A stretch of DNA of 64,000 nt from Oasisia sp. SBJ-2009 (lineage: Eukaryota; Annelida; Polychaeta; Sabellida; Siboglinidae): contig OZ024856.1 of NCBI GenBank assembly GCA_964017155.1, positions 4,253,825 to 4,317,824 on the forward strand, in the 5' to 3' direction. Positions 36,601 to 47,184 of the stretch are shown here, piece by piece; positions within the stretch are counted from its first letter, which is position 1, and each line of letters opens with the position of its first letter. Below the pieces are notes generated by a model. The model saw nothing but the letters and a program-made list of their open reading frames with translations, had not been told where the DNA came from and searched no databases. Both the position numbers and the translations under genes were made by a program.

Positions 36601-38214
36601 AGTATCATGTAACTAAAACATGTTGCTACCTGAATATAGTGCCAAAAACGTAACAGTTTCAAATTAATGGTACCGGGTGTTTCAGAACAAAGACATGGAG
36701 GGTGTCACTGGCACCCTACCCCCACTCCTGGTCCGCATCCACGGGGGGCCGACGGCACAGTTCAGCAATGTGTTGTCGCTAGGCAACCAATACTTCACGA
36801 GTCGCGGCGTAGCAGTGTTGTGTGTGAACTATCGAGGGAGCACGGGCTACGGTCGCAGCTACAGACACCTGCTCTATAGGAAGTACGGCTAGACTTCTTG
36901 TGATTAGCACATTTCTAGTTGTTTCCCACACTTGGCAAGGTTCTATTCACTGACCAGCTTGTATGTATTGTGGTTACAACGTTATGATCTTATGAGGTCT
37001 CATTGAACTAGTCAGTCTGTTTCAGAACATTTACACCAAGCCGACCTTTCTATGCTGGCACTGAGGAACATGATTTTCAGATCCACAAGGAATAGACAAT
37101 CACTAATGTTGAGAGCCAGGTGTCTAACATCAAATATAACAATACCATGCCTGCTGTGATTGGGTATTGAACCCAGTCTGCCTGTGTGTTAGGCGTCCTA
37201 ACCATTACACTGTCTGCGCCTCTCAAGTGTTAACTATGTGTGTCTAGAGCATTGTTGAGGTTATTTTCAGAGTTGTCCTTCTCTAGAATTAGACAGTCCA
37301 CTACAGGTTACACATTTCTCTTATTGGAGTGATTCTGTATTTAAATCCTCATACTGCCATTTCAAAACTTGCATGTCATTTTGTTCAGTCCACATTGCAG
37401 AAGTTTACTCAACTGTATAAATGAGTAACTACCTATAGACAGTGGTGGACTGGCACGTGAACGGATAGTCTGTGTGCAAAGATTGCAGTGTAGATGAATA
37501 TTTCTAAGGGCAGTCAAGCTGGTGATCACGTGACCAAGTGTGTCAAAGGTCAAATCTAAAGTCTGGGCACTGCATCGTTTAAGGATGCATCTTGAAGGCA
37601 AGGGATAATAGGGAAAAGATGTTATTTGTATCACATTCTATTTTTGTATTATGTAAATTAATTAATGAAATCATTGCAGGCAAACCTGTTTTTCAACACA
37701 CAAATATTAATTAATTTTGCAACTGTTCAGAGTGATGGAAAAGTCGTTTTAGCTTTAGATTGTAGTCCTTTTGTCTTACGCTTCTGTGTCTGTAAGACTC
37801 AGTCTTCATCTGTGCCATCCTGCCTACCTAGAGATGACCAAATCCATTTGTACCTGACTTATGTAAGATGAAATAATACCCCCTCCCACATGTGGTCATG
37901 AAATAATAACCCCTCCCACATGGATCAAACACATGACCCTCTCTGTTGCCAGCTGGGGTATCTATGACATCGAGGATTGCTGCAGTGGCGCCACCTACCT
38001 GGCCGACAAGGGACTCGTTGATCGCAATCAGCTGTGCATTGACGGTGGATCAGCTGGAGGCTACACGACCTTGGCGGTGCTTGCATTCAAGGACGTCTTC
38101 AAAGCTGGTAATCCATTTCAGCGCTACAGCTCTCACGTGCTGTGATTCCAGTTCACTGCACCACTTTAACTCAAGACTTCTGCTGCAATAATGCATTTTA
38201 GCAATAGCGACATC

Positions 38215-38251
<37 letters not shown>

Positions 38252-41200
38252 TAATTATATATATATATATATAGAATTATGTATATATATATGCATATAT
38301 ATATATAGAATTATGTATATATATATACACATCCATATAGAATTATGTGTATATATATATATATATACATTCTGAAAGTTGACTACTCAACAAGTAATGT
38401 AGTTGGATATATTTTAATTTCGTAATCGTAAACCAGACAAATACGTCATTCACAATTAGCGTAATGATCAAATATACTGCCACTGATAGTTGCAGGTTTG
38501 CCTCGGTCGGGAATGTCTATAAAGTCTATTATCACAAACAGTCTTTACTTATTATGATTGTCACCAGATATAAATGAAAAAATTCATCATAATTATATAT
38601 AAAAAAAGTAAGTTGTTACTTGGTAAATCACCTTTGATGACATAAGTAATGTTGTCCGCCATTATAGCAGTCAAACACTTTTTCAGCCAAAAAGTCAACA
38701 GAATGATAATCCGCGATTAGTGTAATAGTAATGTTAAGGCACCAGCCTTAAAGGCGATATAAACCATGTGCATAATTGTGAATAAAATGATTTGAATAGC
38801 ACGCATTGTCAATGTCGCAATTGTGGCCTCTCGTATTCAAGTGTCACACACAGTGTGGCCACAATACTGGACTGTCGTACTGAAATGGTTAATATATGGC
38901 AGGTGTGAAATGTGTAGAAATTACCAGCTTAACCCCCCCCACCCCACCCCCCCCCCCCACTCATAGGGTGAAATACAAGCAGCAGCAATTGTAACAATTA
39001 CAGTACAGCGAACTTAGCGAGTTGTTCCGTGTCTGCCACCAGGTGCCAGTCTGTACGGAGTGGCTGACCTCACGAGTCTGGCAAATGACACACACAAGTT
39101 CGAGAGTCGCTACATTGAGCAGCTCGTTGCTCCCACTGAGAGCATCGAGATATGGAACGACCGCTCACCCATCAACCACACAGACAGCTTCAGCTGCCCC
39201 ATTGTGCTCTTCCAAGGGGATGAGGATAAGGTGGGTGTATCATAGGCATGATACTAAGGTTGTGTGCATTACATAACTAGGGATGTGTGATATCTTCCAT
39301 TTCATTCTTTATTGCAACAAAAAGCAGAAATGTACAACAGATTCCCGCTGTGTCATTGATTTTGTCTGGTGGTGTGAGAATGCTGTCAGGCCCAGCTGCT
39401 CTCTTATAACCTACACATAGATGGAAGACTAACTGAATACTCTCACTTCTAGACACTGAGGGTACTTTCCAAATAAATAGTCCATTCCTTGCTGTGTCAT
39501 GTCTAGAAAATGAAATGTCGTGGAGTCATTACTTTCAATTCAGACAAACCGAAAAGTTTCACATTAAGCAAAGAAATAAAATTCTCTATTTATATAACTG
39601 AACACTATAATTGTACTAATAAATAACTAGTTGCGTGTGCTTGAAAGTTTGGAAGTTGTTTTCTAGTTGAATAAGATATTAATAAAAACAAATTCTTGTG
39701 AGGTAAATAACAAGGGACACTTGTGTATGATTAAATGTTGCCATATGACAAATCTGTCATTCCAGTACTTTGTTAATTGGTCTGAGATATTAATCTCTTA
39801 CTGTAGAATAAGATATGCCAGTATTATATTCCAGATAAGTGAGTAACTTGTTGATGGCAGTCATTGTACATGTCGTGTGTTTAGATTGTTCTTCCCAACC
39901 AAGCGGAGATGATGTTCAACGCCCTCAAGAAAAAGGGCATTCCGTGCGCCTATGTTCTCTATAAAGGTGACGTCATTTATAAGGGATTAACAGATTGTCA
40001 AAGAATATGAAAAATATTGTTCATGGCTCAACAATTTGGTTAGATTGACGGAATGAGCAGTTTGTAGCATTTTATTGGAAATGTGCGCTGTTTCGCCCCC
40101 CTACCTGTGGATGAAACAGAATTAAGTCAAACCAAACAATAACATTACATCATCGTTTTCAAACTGCTGCTAATGTGTGATTAAATTAGAGATGTGATTA
40201 AATTATTGACATCTAGAAATGATTACTTCATGTAACTCCATCATGTTTTTTGTTAGATTCAGTAGCGATTAATGTTTAGACAAAACATTGTCATTTACCA
40301 ATGTATGCAACAGAGATCATGATTAGTCACAACCATGAAACCATTTTGTTATCTCCAACACAGGAGAGCAGCATGGCTTTCGCAAGGCGGAGAACATCCA
40401 AAAGACGTTGGATGGAGAACTTTATTTCTTTGGTCGTGTGTTTGGATTCGAGCCTGCAGACAAGAAAGGGGAGGTAGGTTATGAAATTGGAAAAAACACC
40501 TGTTATGTACAGTAAGAGTTGACGGTGCACTGTGTAGTTTAGTGAAGATCATATTTCTGTGAACACATGATTTATGGCAGATTCAATCTGATTATGTGAA
40601 TCAATGTTGTTTTATAAAAGTACACGTTAATGTGGTATAAATATATAATAAATTATTAACAATCAGACTAGTTGATGAAACTGCTACCTTAAGGGGATAC
40701 GCGCTGCGGGGTTTTTGATTTATTCGAATTTTTCGAATTGGTCACGATTTTCTGTTTTCACCGTGTTTTACTAATATAATATCTTAACTTCAACTTCTAA
40801 TTCACAAATGTTCATATTTATGTGTCTGTATGTGAAATAAATGCTATATTTGATCACCACTGTTGATTAGAGTTCCTTTGTCTTACTAACAAAACCATAA
40901 ATTATGCGTATTTCACGCCTTAGTTACCGGTAGCTTGCCGTACCGGAGGCTGCCATGTTGGATACCTATTTTTAGGTCGTCCTCCCGCCTACAAGGCAGG
41001 CTTATTCGTGGCAGGAAATAATAATTAGTATGCAGCCAATCAGCGCTAAACACGAGCCCCCTTTCTGTACGGAAATTTCCTAATATGGTTCGGTGCTCCG
41101 GGCGTCAGCACTTTTGCGATTCTGATTGGCCAACACTGGCCTTTGAACCTGTCCGGCAACGTTCGGCCAGTGTTCGGCATAACAACGAATTGAGTCAATA

Positions 41201-42812
41201 TGGCGACCGTTGTTCTTCGTTTGTGATTAGAGTTGTATTATACGCGCTTTATTCGTAAATATGCTGACGGATCGTGAGGAAACGCAGCGAATTCCGATAG
41301 GTTATGGGACAAGGAAGCACTCCCGGTTAGCTCAGCTGAAATATGCGCGTGAGCAGCGACGTAAATCGATCGACATCACCGGAGGCATAGATAGTGCCGT
41401 GGTTAGCGGAAGTGGCATGGCTGCCTTGCGGGCGAGTGGAAGCATGGCCATCGCGGAATCTGAAGATGTGGATGTTTGCACTGGACCTGGTGATACGCAT
41501 TCCGTCAGCGAACCGTCCATTGCATCGTCTTCACAATCAGACCAGCCAGATGTCGACGATGATGGCGAAGTTAGACTTCCTGTGACAGACAACAGCTGTC
41601 TCTTCGTGTAAGTGGCGAGTCTGAAGAATGTCGTCAAGAATATCCCGTGTCCGATTTGTCAGGGAGACTTGACAGTTGTTGTCGTCGACAAGAAGAAGGG
41701 CCCTGTCGTTGGGTTACGCACCGAGTGCACCTCCTGCGGTCACGTCTTCAGTGAGACGCTGTCTTCAGGCAAGATTGGTGATTGTGGCAGTCAGTCTCAA
41801 ACATTTGCCACAACAAGGAGGTTGGTGGCAGGCACCATGGACTGTTGTTTTTTCTTCAGAACCAACCACTCTTGGAGAAGAGTTTGCTATACCATCATAT
41901 TTGCGTTGTACATTTTACCCATAAACTGTATTTCACAAATGAATAGTCAGTATTATAACACATATTTCAATACTCAAAAGCCACTTGAAAGGTAAAAAAA
42001 AGTGTAAAGATAAACACATACGTTTCTTTTCCCGTTTTCTCAGAATTCCGTTTTTAGTCAATGCGTAAATTTCTGCAAGATCCTGAGAGAAAACTATCAG
42101 GCAGATCAACTCCAAATTTAGAGGACATGTACTTCATGACATGCACTACAAATTGTCAAGAGGGATTTTGTATATGCTGCTAAGTTTCCATTTTGTAGTC
42201 ATGCACCCAATCTAAAAAATATCAAATTTTATCTACCGTTTTCAAACAAAATAATAATATATATATTATATGGGTAATACAAATTCCCCTTGACAATTTG
42301 TAGATACATCAATGTACATTACATGTAGCCTATTTAGCATGTTGTAGCACAAAGCATTGTTTTTGAATTTGTGCACAAAAAATGTTCCCAAAAATATTTC
42401 TAACTCCCATTTCCAGGGTACATACATGTCACTTGTTATGTGTGTTTTAACCCACAGGGATCATTTCCACCAAGTTTTAATTCTCTAGCATAAAAACTAA
42501 AAAAAACCTTTTCCGCAGCAATTGTCTCCGTAACGTTATAAAAATAATCATCATAATAATGTTACTTAATTAATGTTATGATATTTCTTTTTTTCAAAAT
42601 AATGTTTGCAAGTATTTCTTGTTGGGTTCCATTATTAATCCAGTAATCGCCATTGTGAAAATACTAATAACTTAGTAAAATCAGTCTAAATTAGTCTTAG
42701 TGATCAATAGTATGATAATTTTGTTGATAACAGTTAACAAATTGCAATGAGGAATGGTATCATTTATAAATTGTTGTTTTTTTGTTTTCAGTTGGAGATT
42801 GCGAATATGTAG
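27614..42812 (+). CDS. S9-family serine peptidase (prolyl oligopeptidase / acylaminoacyl-peptidase-like)
   Basis: Fourteen exons: 27614-27737, 28448-28737, 29218-29334, 32303-32389, 33165-33242, 33906-34136, 34646-34813, 36289-36411, 36686-36882, 37953-38107, 39043-39230, 39885-39966, 40364-40473 and 42792-42812. They give 1971 nt and 656 residues. The N-terminal half (about 1-370) is a WD/PD40-type beta-propeller; the C-terminal half is an alpha/beta hydrolase with oxyanion motif [10 protein letters not shown]. The triad is visible: Ser505 in DGGSAGGY, Asp585 in QGDEDKIV and His617 in EQHGF. The family cleaves short peptides; this branch includes the C. elegans dpf-5-like enzymes, substrate unknown. 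The [12 protein letters not shown] start suits a cytosolic enzyme, but an upstream coding exon cannot be excluded. The 36882 donor (GGAA|gtacgg) restores [10 protein letters not shown]. The last exon has only six codons plus TAG (LEIANM). Introns carry junction minisatellites, a foldback element and a transposase relic. Confidence 0.93.
27826..28447 (+). repeat. 28-bp minisatellite made of the S9 exon 2 acceptor
   Basis: About 22 units read GTGTGATACAGGTGCTGTAT then CTGTCACC. Exon 2 begins after the final GATACAG with GTGCTGTGTACTGG, so each unit contains the acceptor and about nine exon bases. Units nearest the exon keep CAGGTG, whereas the farthest ones read CATGTG, CAGTTG or CAAGTG and mostly lack the AG. 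Homogeneity therefore rises towards the exon. Confidence 0.93.
30170..31810. mobile_element. Foldback element: near-continuous inverted repeat, about 1.6 kb
   Basis: The two halves are inverted copies around about 30990. Matching blocks include CGCCAAACTT and ACATACATATACATACAC (left) with GTGTATGTATATGTATGT and AAGTTTGGCGGCTGTTG (right); TAACGAAGAAAATTCA with ATTTTCTTCGTTAGAGCAA; CGCGCGAATATTTATAAACTT with AAGTTTATCAATATTCGCGCG; and the inner TTTGTGGCGCTTCACAA with TTGTGAAGCGCCACAA. The arms are CpG-richer at their outer parts. No intact transposase is seen. It sits in S9 intron 3 and would form a very long RNA hairpin in the pre-mRNA. The outer limits are approximate. Confidence 0.75.
32640..33164 (+). 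repeat. 42-bp minisatellite made of the S9 exon 5 acceptor
   Basis: About twelve units read GTCCTGTTGTAGCTGTGGTC then AATGACACTTGTGTCCTGTC. The real exon 5 follows the last GTTGTAG with CCGTGGGATGACACGG. Each unit thus repeats the acceptor plus a diverged copy of the first 15 or so exon bases. If an upstream acceptor were used the peptidase frame would hit the TAG of the next unit, so only the last acceptor is productive. The 197-codon ORF across the array is in another frame and is an artefact of the 42-nt period. Confidence 0.92.
33640..33785 (+). repeat. 34-bp tandem repeat, four copies, S9 intron 5
   Basis: Four copies of CTTATAATATTGACTTCTAC then AGTGTGCCCTCCTA lie about 120 bases before the exon 6 acceptor (33905). 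Each contains an acceptor-like TTCTACAG, but no similarity to exon 6 (GTGGCTGGCGGC) is visible. Confidence 0.9.
34940..35020 (+). mobile_element. tRNA-derived SINE fragment
   Basis: GGTTTGAATCC at 34998-35008 is a good RNA polymerase III box B, and about 30 bases upstream GGTTACAGTGTTGGACTC resembles a degenerate box A. The spacing fits a tRNA-like head. The flanks do not form an intact tRNA, so a SINE relic is the likely explanation. Confidence 0.5.
35388..36288 (+). repeat. 37-bp minisatellite made of the S9 exon 8 acceptor and exon start
   Basis: About 24 units read GTGACAGTCTTGAAGGAGTC then TCGCTCTGTGCTTGTAG. Real exon 8 begins at 36289, right after the last TTGTAG, with the same 29-30 bases (coding [10 protein letters not shown]) and then departs at CCTGTGGAC. 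Each unit is therefore a near-perfect copy of the acceptor plus 30 exon bases. Several distal units are a variant with TCTTGAGTTTGTAG, giving a 37/38-bp mixture. The period is not a multiple of three. Confidence 0.95.
37130..37225 (-). mobile_element. tRNA-derived SINE fragment (minus strand)
   Basis: On the minus strand TAATGGTTAGGAC (37195-37207) resembles box A, and GGGTTCAATAC (37164-37174) is box B, spaced as in a tRNA. It lies in S9 intron 9. An intact tRNA fold is not evident. Confidence 0.6.
38212..38369. repeat. AT microsatellite with a GAATTATGTA higher-order repeat
   Basis: TA runs are punctuated by ATAGAATTATGTATA three times, giving an imperfect 40-50 bp higher-order period. It lies just after the exon 10 donor in S9 intron 10. 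Confidence 0.9.
38932..38959. repeat. C-rich run
   Basis: Twenty-eight bases almost purely C with two A interruptions lie about 80 bases upstream of the exon 11 acceptor. The run may be mis-sized by sequencing. Confidence 0.85.
41261..41925 (+). pseudogene. Broken Mutator-like transposase N-terminus inside S9 intron 13
   Basis: The ORF starts [20 protein letters not shown] and runs to CLFV, meets an in-frame TAA at 41609-41611, then continues in the same frame as [17 protein letters not shown] and a CTSCGHVF cysteine pair. Further on, [11 protein letters not shown] matches the arrangement of the animal Mutator-like transposase domain (a CxxC-CxxC region followed by an NRR-type segment). After that the similarity resumes in another frame ([20 protein letters not shown]) and stops. 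One stop, at least one frameshift and a missing catalytic part make it a relic. The region is more CpG-rich than its host intron. The family call comes from memory of the domain pattern and is not searched. Confidence 0.6.
42120..42335. mobile_element. Short hairpin element (MITE-like)
   Basis: TACAAATTGTCAAGAGGGAT (from about 42149) and ATTCCCCTTGACAATTTGTA (ending about 42302) are near-perfect inverted copies, with weaker pairing extending outward (ACATGTACTTCATG with AATGTACATTACATGT). It is about 200 bp, non-coding, and next to the transposase relic, but I see no evidence the two belong together. Confidence 0.5.
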
Positions 42813-43853
42813 ATGTGAGCCATGGTTCGCACCTTGCAGTCAGCTTGCTGAGAGAGTTTGTGTCAGTTGACATAGGATTAGTCTCTGTGTCAACATTACT
42901 GCTTTGGGGTTAGAAATACTGCTTTTTCTGCTTCATCCTGCTTTTGATTAAATATCCTCTTTTTGGTCATTTGTCACATTGTCGTAATTGCGATTGAACC
43001 AACTGATTGATCTGATGCCATGTTTAATGTATATGATAGTTCAAGTGATGTCGTAGTTTCCAATAAATCTATATACTATGTACAACTGTATCGAATGACA
43101 ACAATGAACGGTAAAACAAACACATGTAAGTCCAATAAACACATTGATAATGAAGTTTAAAAATGAAATACTGAGTTGGTATGTTTGTTATGCTGATAAA
43201 TACCTGGTATTATGTTTATTTGCTAAATAATCAAGACAATTTTAGTGACAATGTCAAGTGAATGGTTTGGGGGATTTTTACATTGTAGTTTAATGCAGAA
43301 TTGGAAATATTGATTGTGTGTCATATGTGTGAACTGTAAAAATATAAGTAAATATATATTGTTGACAATGTCGTCATTGTTCCTTCTTAGCAGACTTGTT
43401 TCACAATCAGCATGTCTTGGTTTTTGTTGGATATACTGCCATTTTTAGTTGACATAAGTTCAAATGAAGGGCTTCAGAAAGAAACATGATAGGTCCATTT
43501 TCTTGTTTTCAAGAAAAAGTCACTTTTGTCTTTCATCCTTGGTTAAAGTAAAATGTGAATGAAGCTGGTGGGAAACAAGAATCTAAAACTCAAAGAGAAA
43601 TGTAGGAAAATTTGAAATATTGTTAGCAGATTTGTTATGCAGATATGATATCTAAACTTGATGCATCCACACAATGTGTGATGTCTCTTCCTGTAGCTGC
43701 ACTTGCAGTTTCACTAAATGTAGATGTATCATATTTTGGCAAGAAGGATAACGTTTATCGCATTTCAAAAATAAATGATCAGTTGTGTACATAATTTAAT
43801 TGGATTTATGATTTTTTTTAATTAATCTCCTAGTTGAAAACTTGTTTAATAAA
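42813..43853 (+). other. S9 gene 3' UTR and poly(A) signals
   Basis: After the TAG at 42810-42812 there is no coding sequence. The first AATAAA is at 43062-43067, about 250 bases downstream. Others are near 43130 and at 43848-43853. Which is used cannot be told from sequence. Confidence 0.5.
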
Positions 43854-44194
43854 GTTTCATAATATTTTTTGGAAGAATTTTACATGTGTTTTGGCTAAAA
43901 CCCATTAAATGTCTAAAAAAAATTTCCTCTGTCCATCTTATGTGCGACTTCTATCACTATGACTGCTTCCGTGGGTAAGATCTGCTCTCTTACAGTTGAA
44001 ATGTCTTGTCCATTGTGTCTTGATTTCAGATATCTATACTCTACTCTCCACCAATACTTGATTCAGTCCCATATTTATTCCACATACATTACACAGCACA
44101 GTTTCCTCAAGCGTTTCGTCGTCTTTGCAAATATTTGTTTCCATAAGCCTGGCCAGAAAATAGGGTAGCTACCCATGCTAATGGAGCAACGATA

Positions 44195-45020
44195 GGTACA
44201 TTTGTGGAACAGAAATAACTGAACAAGTGTGTCTTGAATATCATCACACACCTGGCCAGAAGTGTTTCATGAATATCATCACACACCTGGCCAGAAGTGT
44301 GTCTTGAATATCACCACACATCTGGCCAGAAGTGTGTCTTGAATATCACACACCTGGCCAGAAGTGTTTCATGAATATCATCACACACCTGGCCAGAAGT
44401 GTTTCTTGAATATCATCACACACCTGACCAGAAGTGTGTCTTGAATATCATCACACACCTGGCCAGAAGTGTGTCTTGAATATCACACACCTGGCCAGAA
44501 GTGTTTCATGAATATCATCACACACCTGGCCAGAAGTGTTTCTTGAATATCATCACACACCTGGCCAGAAGTGTGTCTTGAATATCACCACACATCTGGC
44601 CAGAAGTGTGCCTTGAATATCATCACACACCTGGCCAGAAGTGTGCCTTGAATATCATCACACACCTGGCCAGAAGTGTTTCTTGAATATCACCACACAC
44701 CTGGCCAGAAGTGTGCCTTGAATATCATCACACACCTGGCCAGAAGTGTTTCTTGAATATCACCACGCACCTGGCCAGAAGTGTTTCATGAATATCACCA
44801 CACACCTGGCCAGAAGTGTGCCTTGAATATCACCACACACCTTGCCAGAAGTGTTTCTTGAATATCACCACACACCTGGCCAGAAGTGTTTCATGAATAT
44901 CACCACACACCTGGCCAGAAGTGTGTCTTGAATATCACCACACATCTGGCCAGAAGTGTGCCTTGAATATCACCACACATCTGGTCAGAAGTGTGCCTTG
45001 AATATCACCACACATCTGGG
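44195..45020. repeat. About 36-bp minisatellite between the two convergent genes
   Basis: About 22 units read ACACACCTGGCCAGAAGTGT then GTCTTGAATATCATC, with TTTC/GTCTC/GCCTT variants and some units 3-5 bp shorter. It lies downstream of the S9 gene and upstream of the zinc-finger gene's 3' end. No exon is adjacent, so unlike most other arrays here it is not linked to a splice site that I can see. Confidence 0.93.
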
Positions 45021-45967
45021 TAAAAGTGAGAAGACCTTGAGAGAGGCTTTGGCCACTAATTGGTACTAGAGAATACGACACTGCCACCCAGGTGGGGATG
45101 GACAAGGAAGAGAGGATTAATGAAGCAATCTTAATGTCCCTCTAAACGTAGTATTCACTCGACACAGCTACTGATTGCTTCCTGTCATATCGTTGATGTG
45201 GCACCAAGAACAAACTACTGACATTGCACCAAGGACAAATTAGTGCCATTGCAAGGACAAAGTGTTGCCCTAAGGATAAACTGCTGACTTAAATAGGTCC
45301 AAGGACAAGATATCAACTAGTCACCCGGAGAATTTCAGTTCATTAAGAGTCCAATCCTTTTTATCAACATATCTTCCGAGATATGTTGATTTTATTTTTA
45401 AACCTATTTTGGCTACTGGCATCCACAAAGATAAAATGAAAACTTTCTTATATTTAATCTATGCTGTTCCTTTATTAATGCAAATTCAGGTCCTTGAGGT
45501 CTTTCTTAACTCAGAAAAATATATTTCTATCAATATTTTTATAACCATTCAATGTTATCGACATTTCTATTTGATCTCCCCTCAATCTCCTGGTCTCTCA
45601 TGTTGCTAAACCACATTCATTTACGGGTATTTTGTAAATAAGATCACTTTTGTATCATTTTAGTCGCCTCTGACTCTGTACTCTTTCATTTTGGATTGTA
45701 TAACTGGAAAATGCCCCCCATGTACTGGGGGAAGAAAGTTTGAACCAAAACTAAACAGGTAATATTTCTGACTGCAGAACTAATAAAAGCCACAACTGCA
45801 GGTAATACCAGGTTCTTGTCGTACAACATCACATGTCTCTCAAGCTGTCTTTGGAGGAATCCTAGACCAACAACACTGAATCATTCCAAGCTGCTCTGTC
45901 TGCAAGCTCTCACGTGGCGTTCTAATGACAATGAGTACAAACAAAAGTGTAGTCAAAATAGTAAACA
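45021..45967. other. Intergenic, nothing recognised
   Basis: AT-rich sequence between the minisatellite and the putative end of the minus-strand zinc-finger transcript. Only short random ORFs are present. Confidence 0.45.
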
Positions 45968-47184
45968 TTTATTCCTAAGATTTAACTAACATTGGTACAA
46001 ATATGTGCAAACAGTGTTCACATTACATAATCTGTACACACAGACGCTGGTCACTTTGTGACCCACTCTAAAACACCATTCAACATCTACCAATCTTCTG
46101 GTACGTAACAAACGGCCACATTAAATCTGGCAGTGCACCGCGATGTCCACCGCTGCAATATCCCGTTGGCTCGGTCAAACTAGTATCATGCAACGAGTTA
46201 TTTTACAGTTTCAATATTCCAGTAATCTGGTCATATTTAAACACAGGACAGGGTCACCAAACTCTCCGACCTAGTTATCCTTATAAACTACTAACGTCTT
46301 AGACGCACTATTCTTTATTTCAAAAATATACCCTTGCTAATACATCGGCAAACAATGTTGATTCTGGGACTATTTGATTATACACTTTTAACAAAATCTC
46401 ACAGAGACTGCTCTAGTGAATTATCAAACCAGTATAGTATGATTTACTTGACTATGAAACATGTTCTGAACAAGGACATTATATTGCACTTATTAAAACA
46501 CATTAAAGGATAATTAATTGAATAAAACATTTAAATTGAATCCAAACTCAACTTTTGGCATAAATAGGTATGTAGCGCAGTACCCAAACCATAGGACGGC
46601 ATAAAGCACTTTACTCCGTGGCCGAACTGTTCTTGACATTTCTGAGAAGAATTCAGCCACATTGCAACTGATGCATGAATACTAAAGGCAGAAGCAATAA
46701 ACACACAAGGCCACCAAGACAATTGGACAGTGTATTTCTCTTCGTACAAATCGTTAATGTTTCTTACATAATTTACAAAATATTCTCTGTGACCAAAATG
46801 AACACCTAAGCACCTGGGCTTGTTTGAAGTGTAACAATGCTTTGTTGAGGTGAGGTGGCTACACACATGCACTGTACTGAGCACTGAAATACGATCTCAC
46901 GATGTCAACAGCTGTGGTGTACATACAGTGAGTGTGGACTGTGGGTGACGTGCATATATACATACATGTTGTGTGATGTGATTATGTGTTGCATAGTTGG
47001 GTACTGTTCACCATATCATTTCTGAGCACACAGAACAGTGCAAGGACATGCAACACTGAACAACAGTTTTCAACAACTCCTCGCCTAATCGCCATGCTTC
47101 ACTGAATGGCTGAGTTTTCAGCAAGGCGTAGCCACATTGTCACGCTTCACTGAACAGCCGAGTCCTCCAGATATCTGACTAGAT
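45968..47184 (-). other. Probable 3' UTR of the ZC2HC1-family gene
   Basis: Non-coding sequence follows the TGA at 47185-47187. Minus-strand AATAAA hexamers lie at 45968-45973 and near 46313. Two direct copies of GCTTCACTGAA followed by a GCYGAG motif lie at about 47094 and 47145. The extent is inferred from the hexamers. Confidence 0.4.

Noticed and set aside
36883..36894. S9 exon 9 ending at the in-frame TAG a few codons after GGAA
   Set aside because: Using the GGAA|gtacgg donor at 36882 restores the conserved [10 protein letters not shown] and the catalytic Ser exon, so the TAG is intronic.
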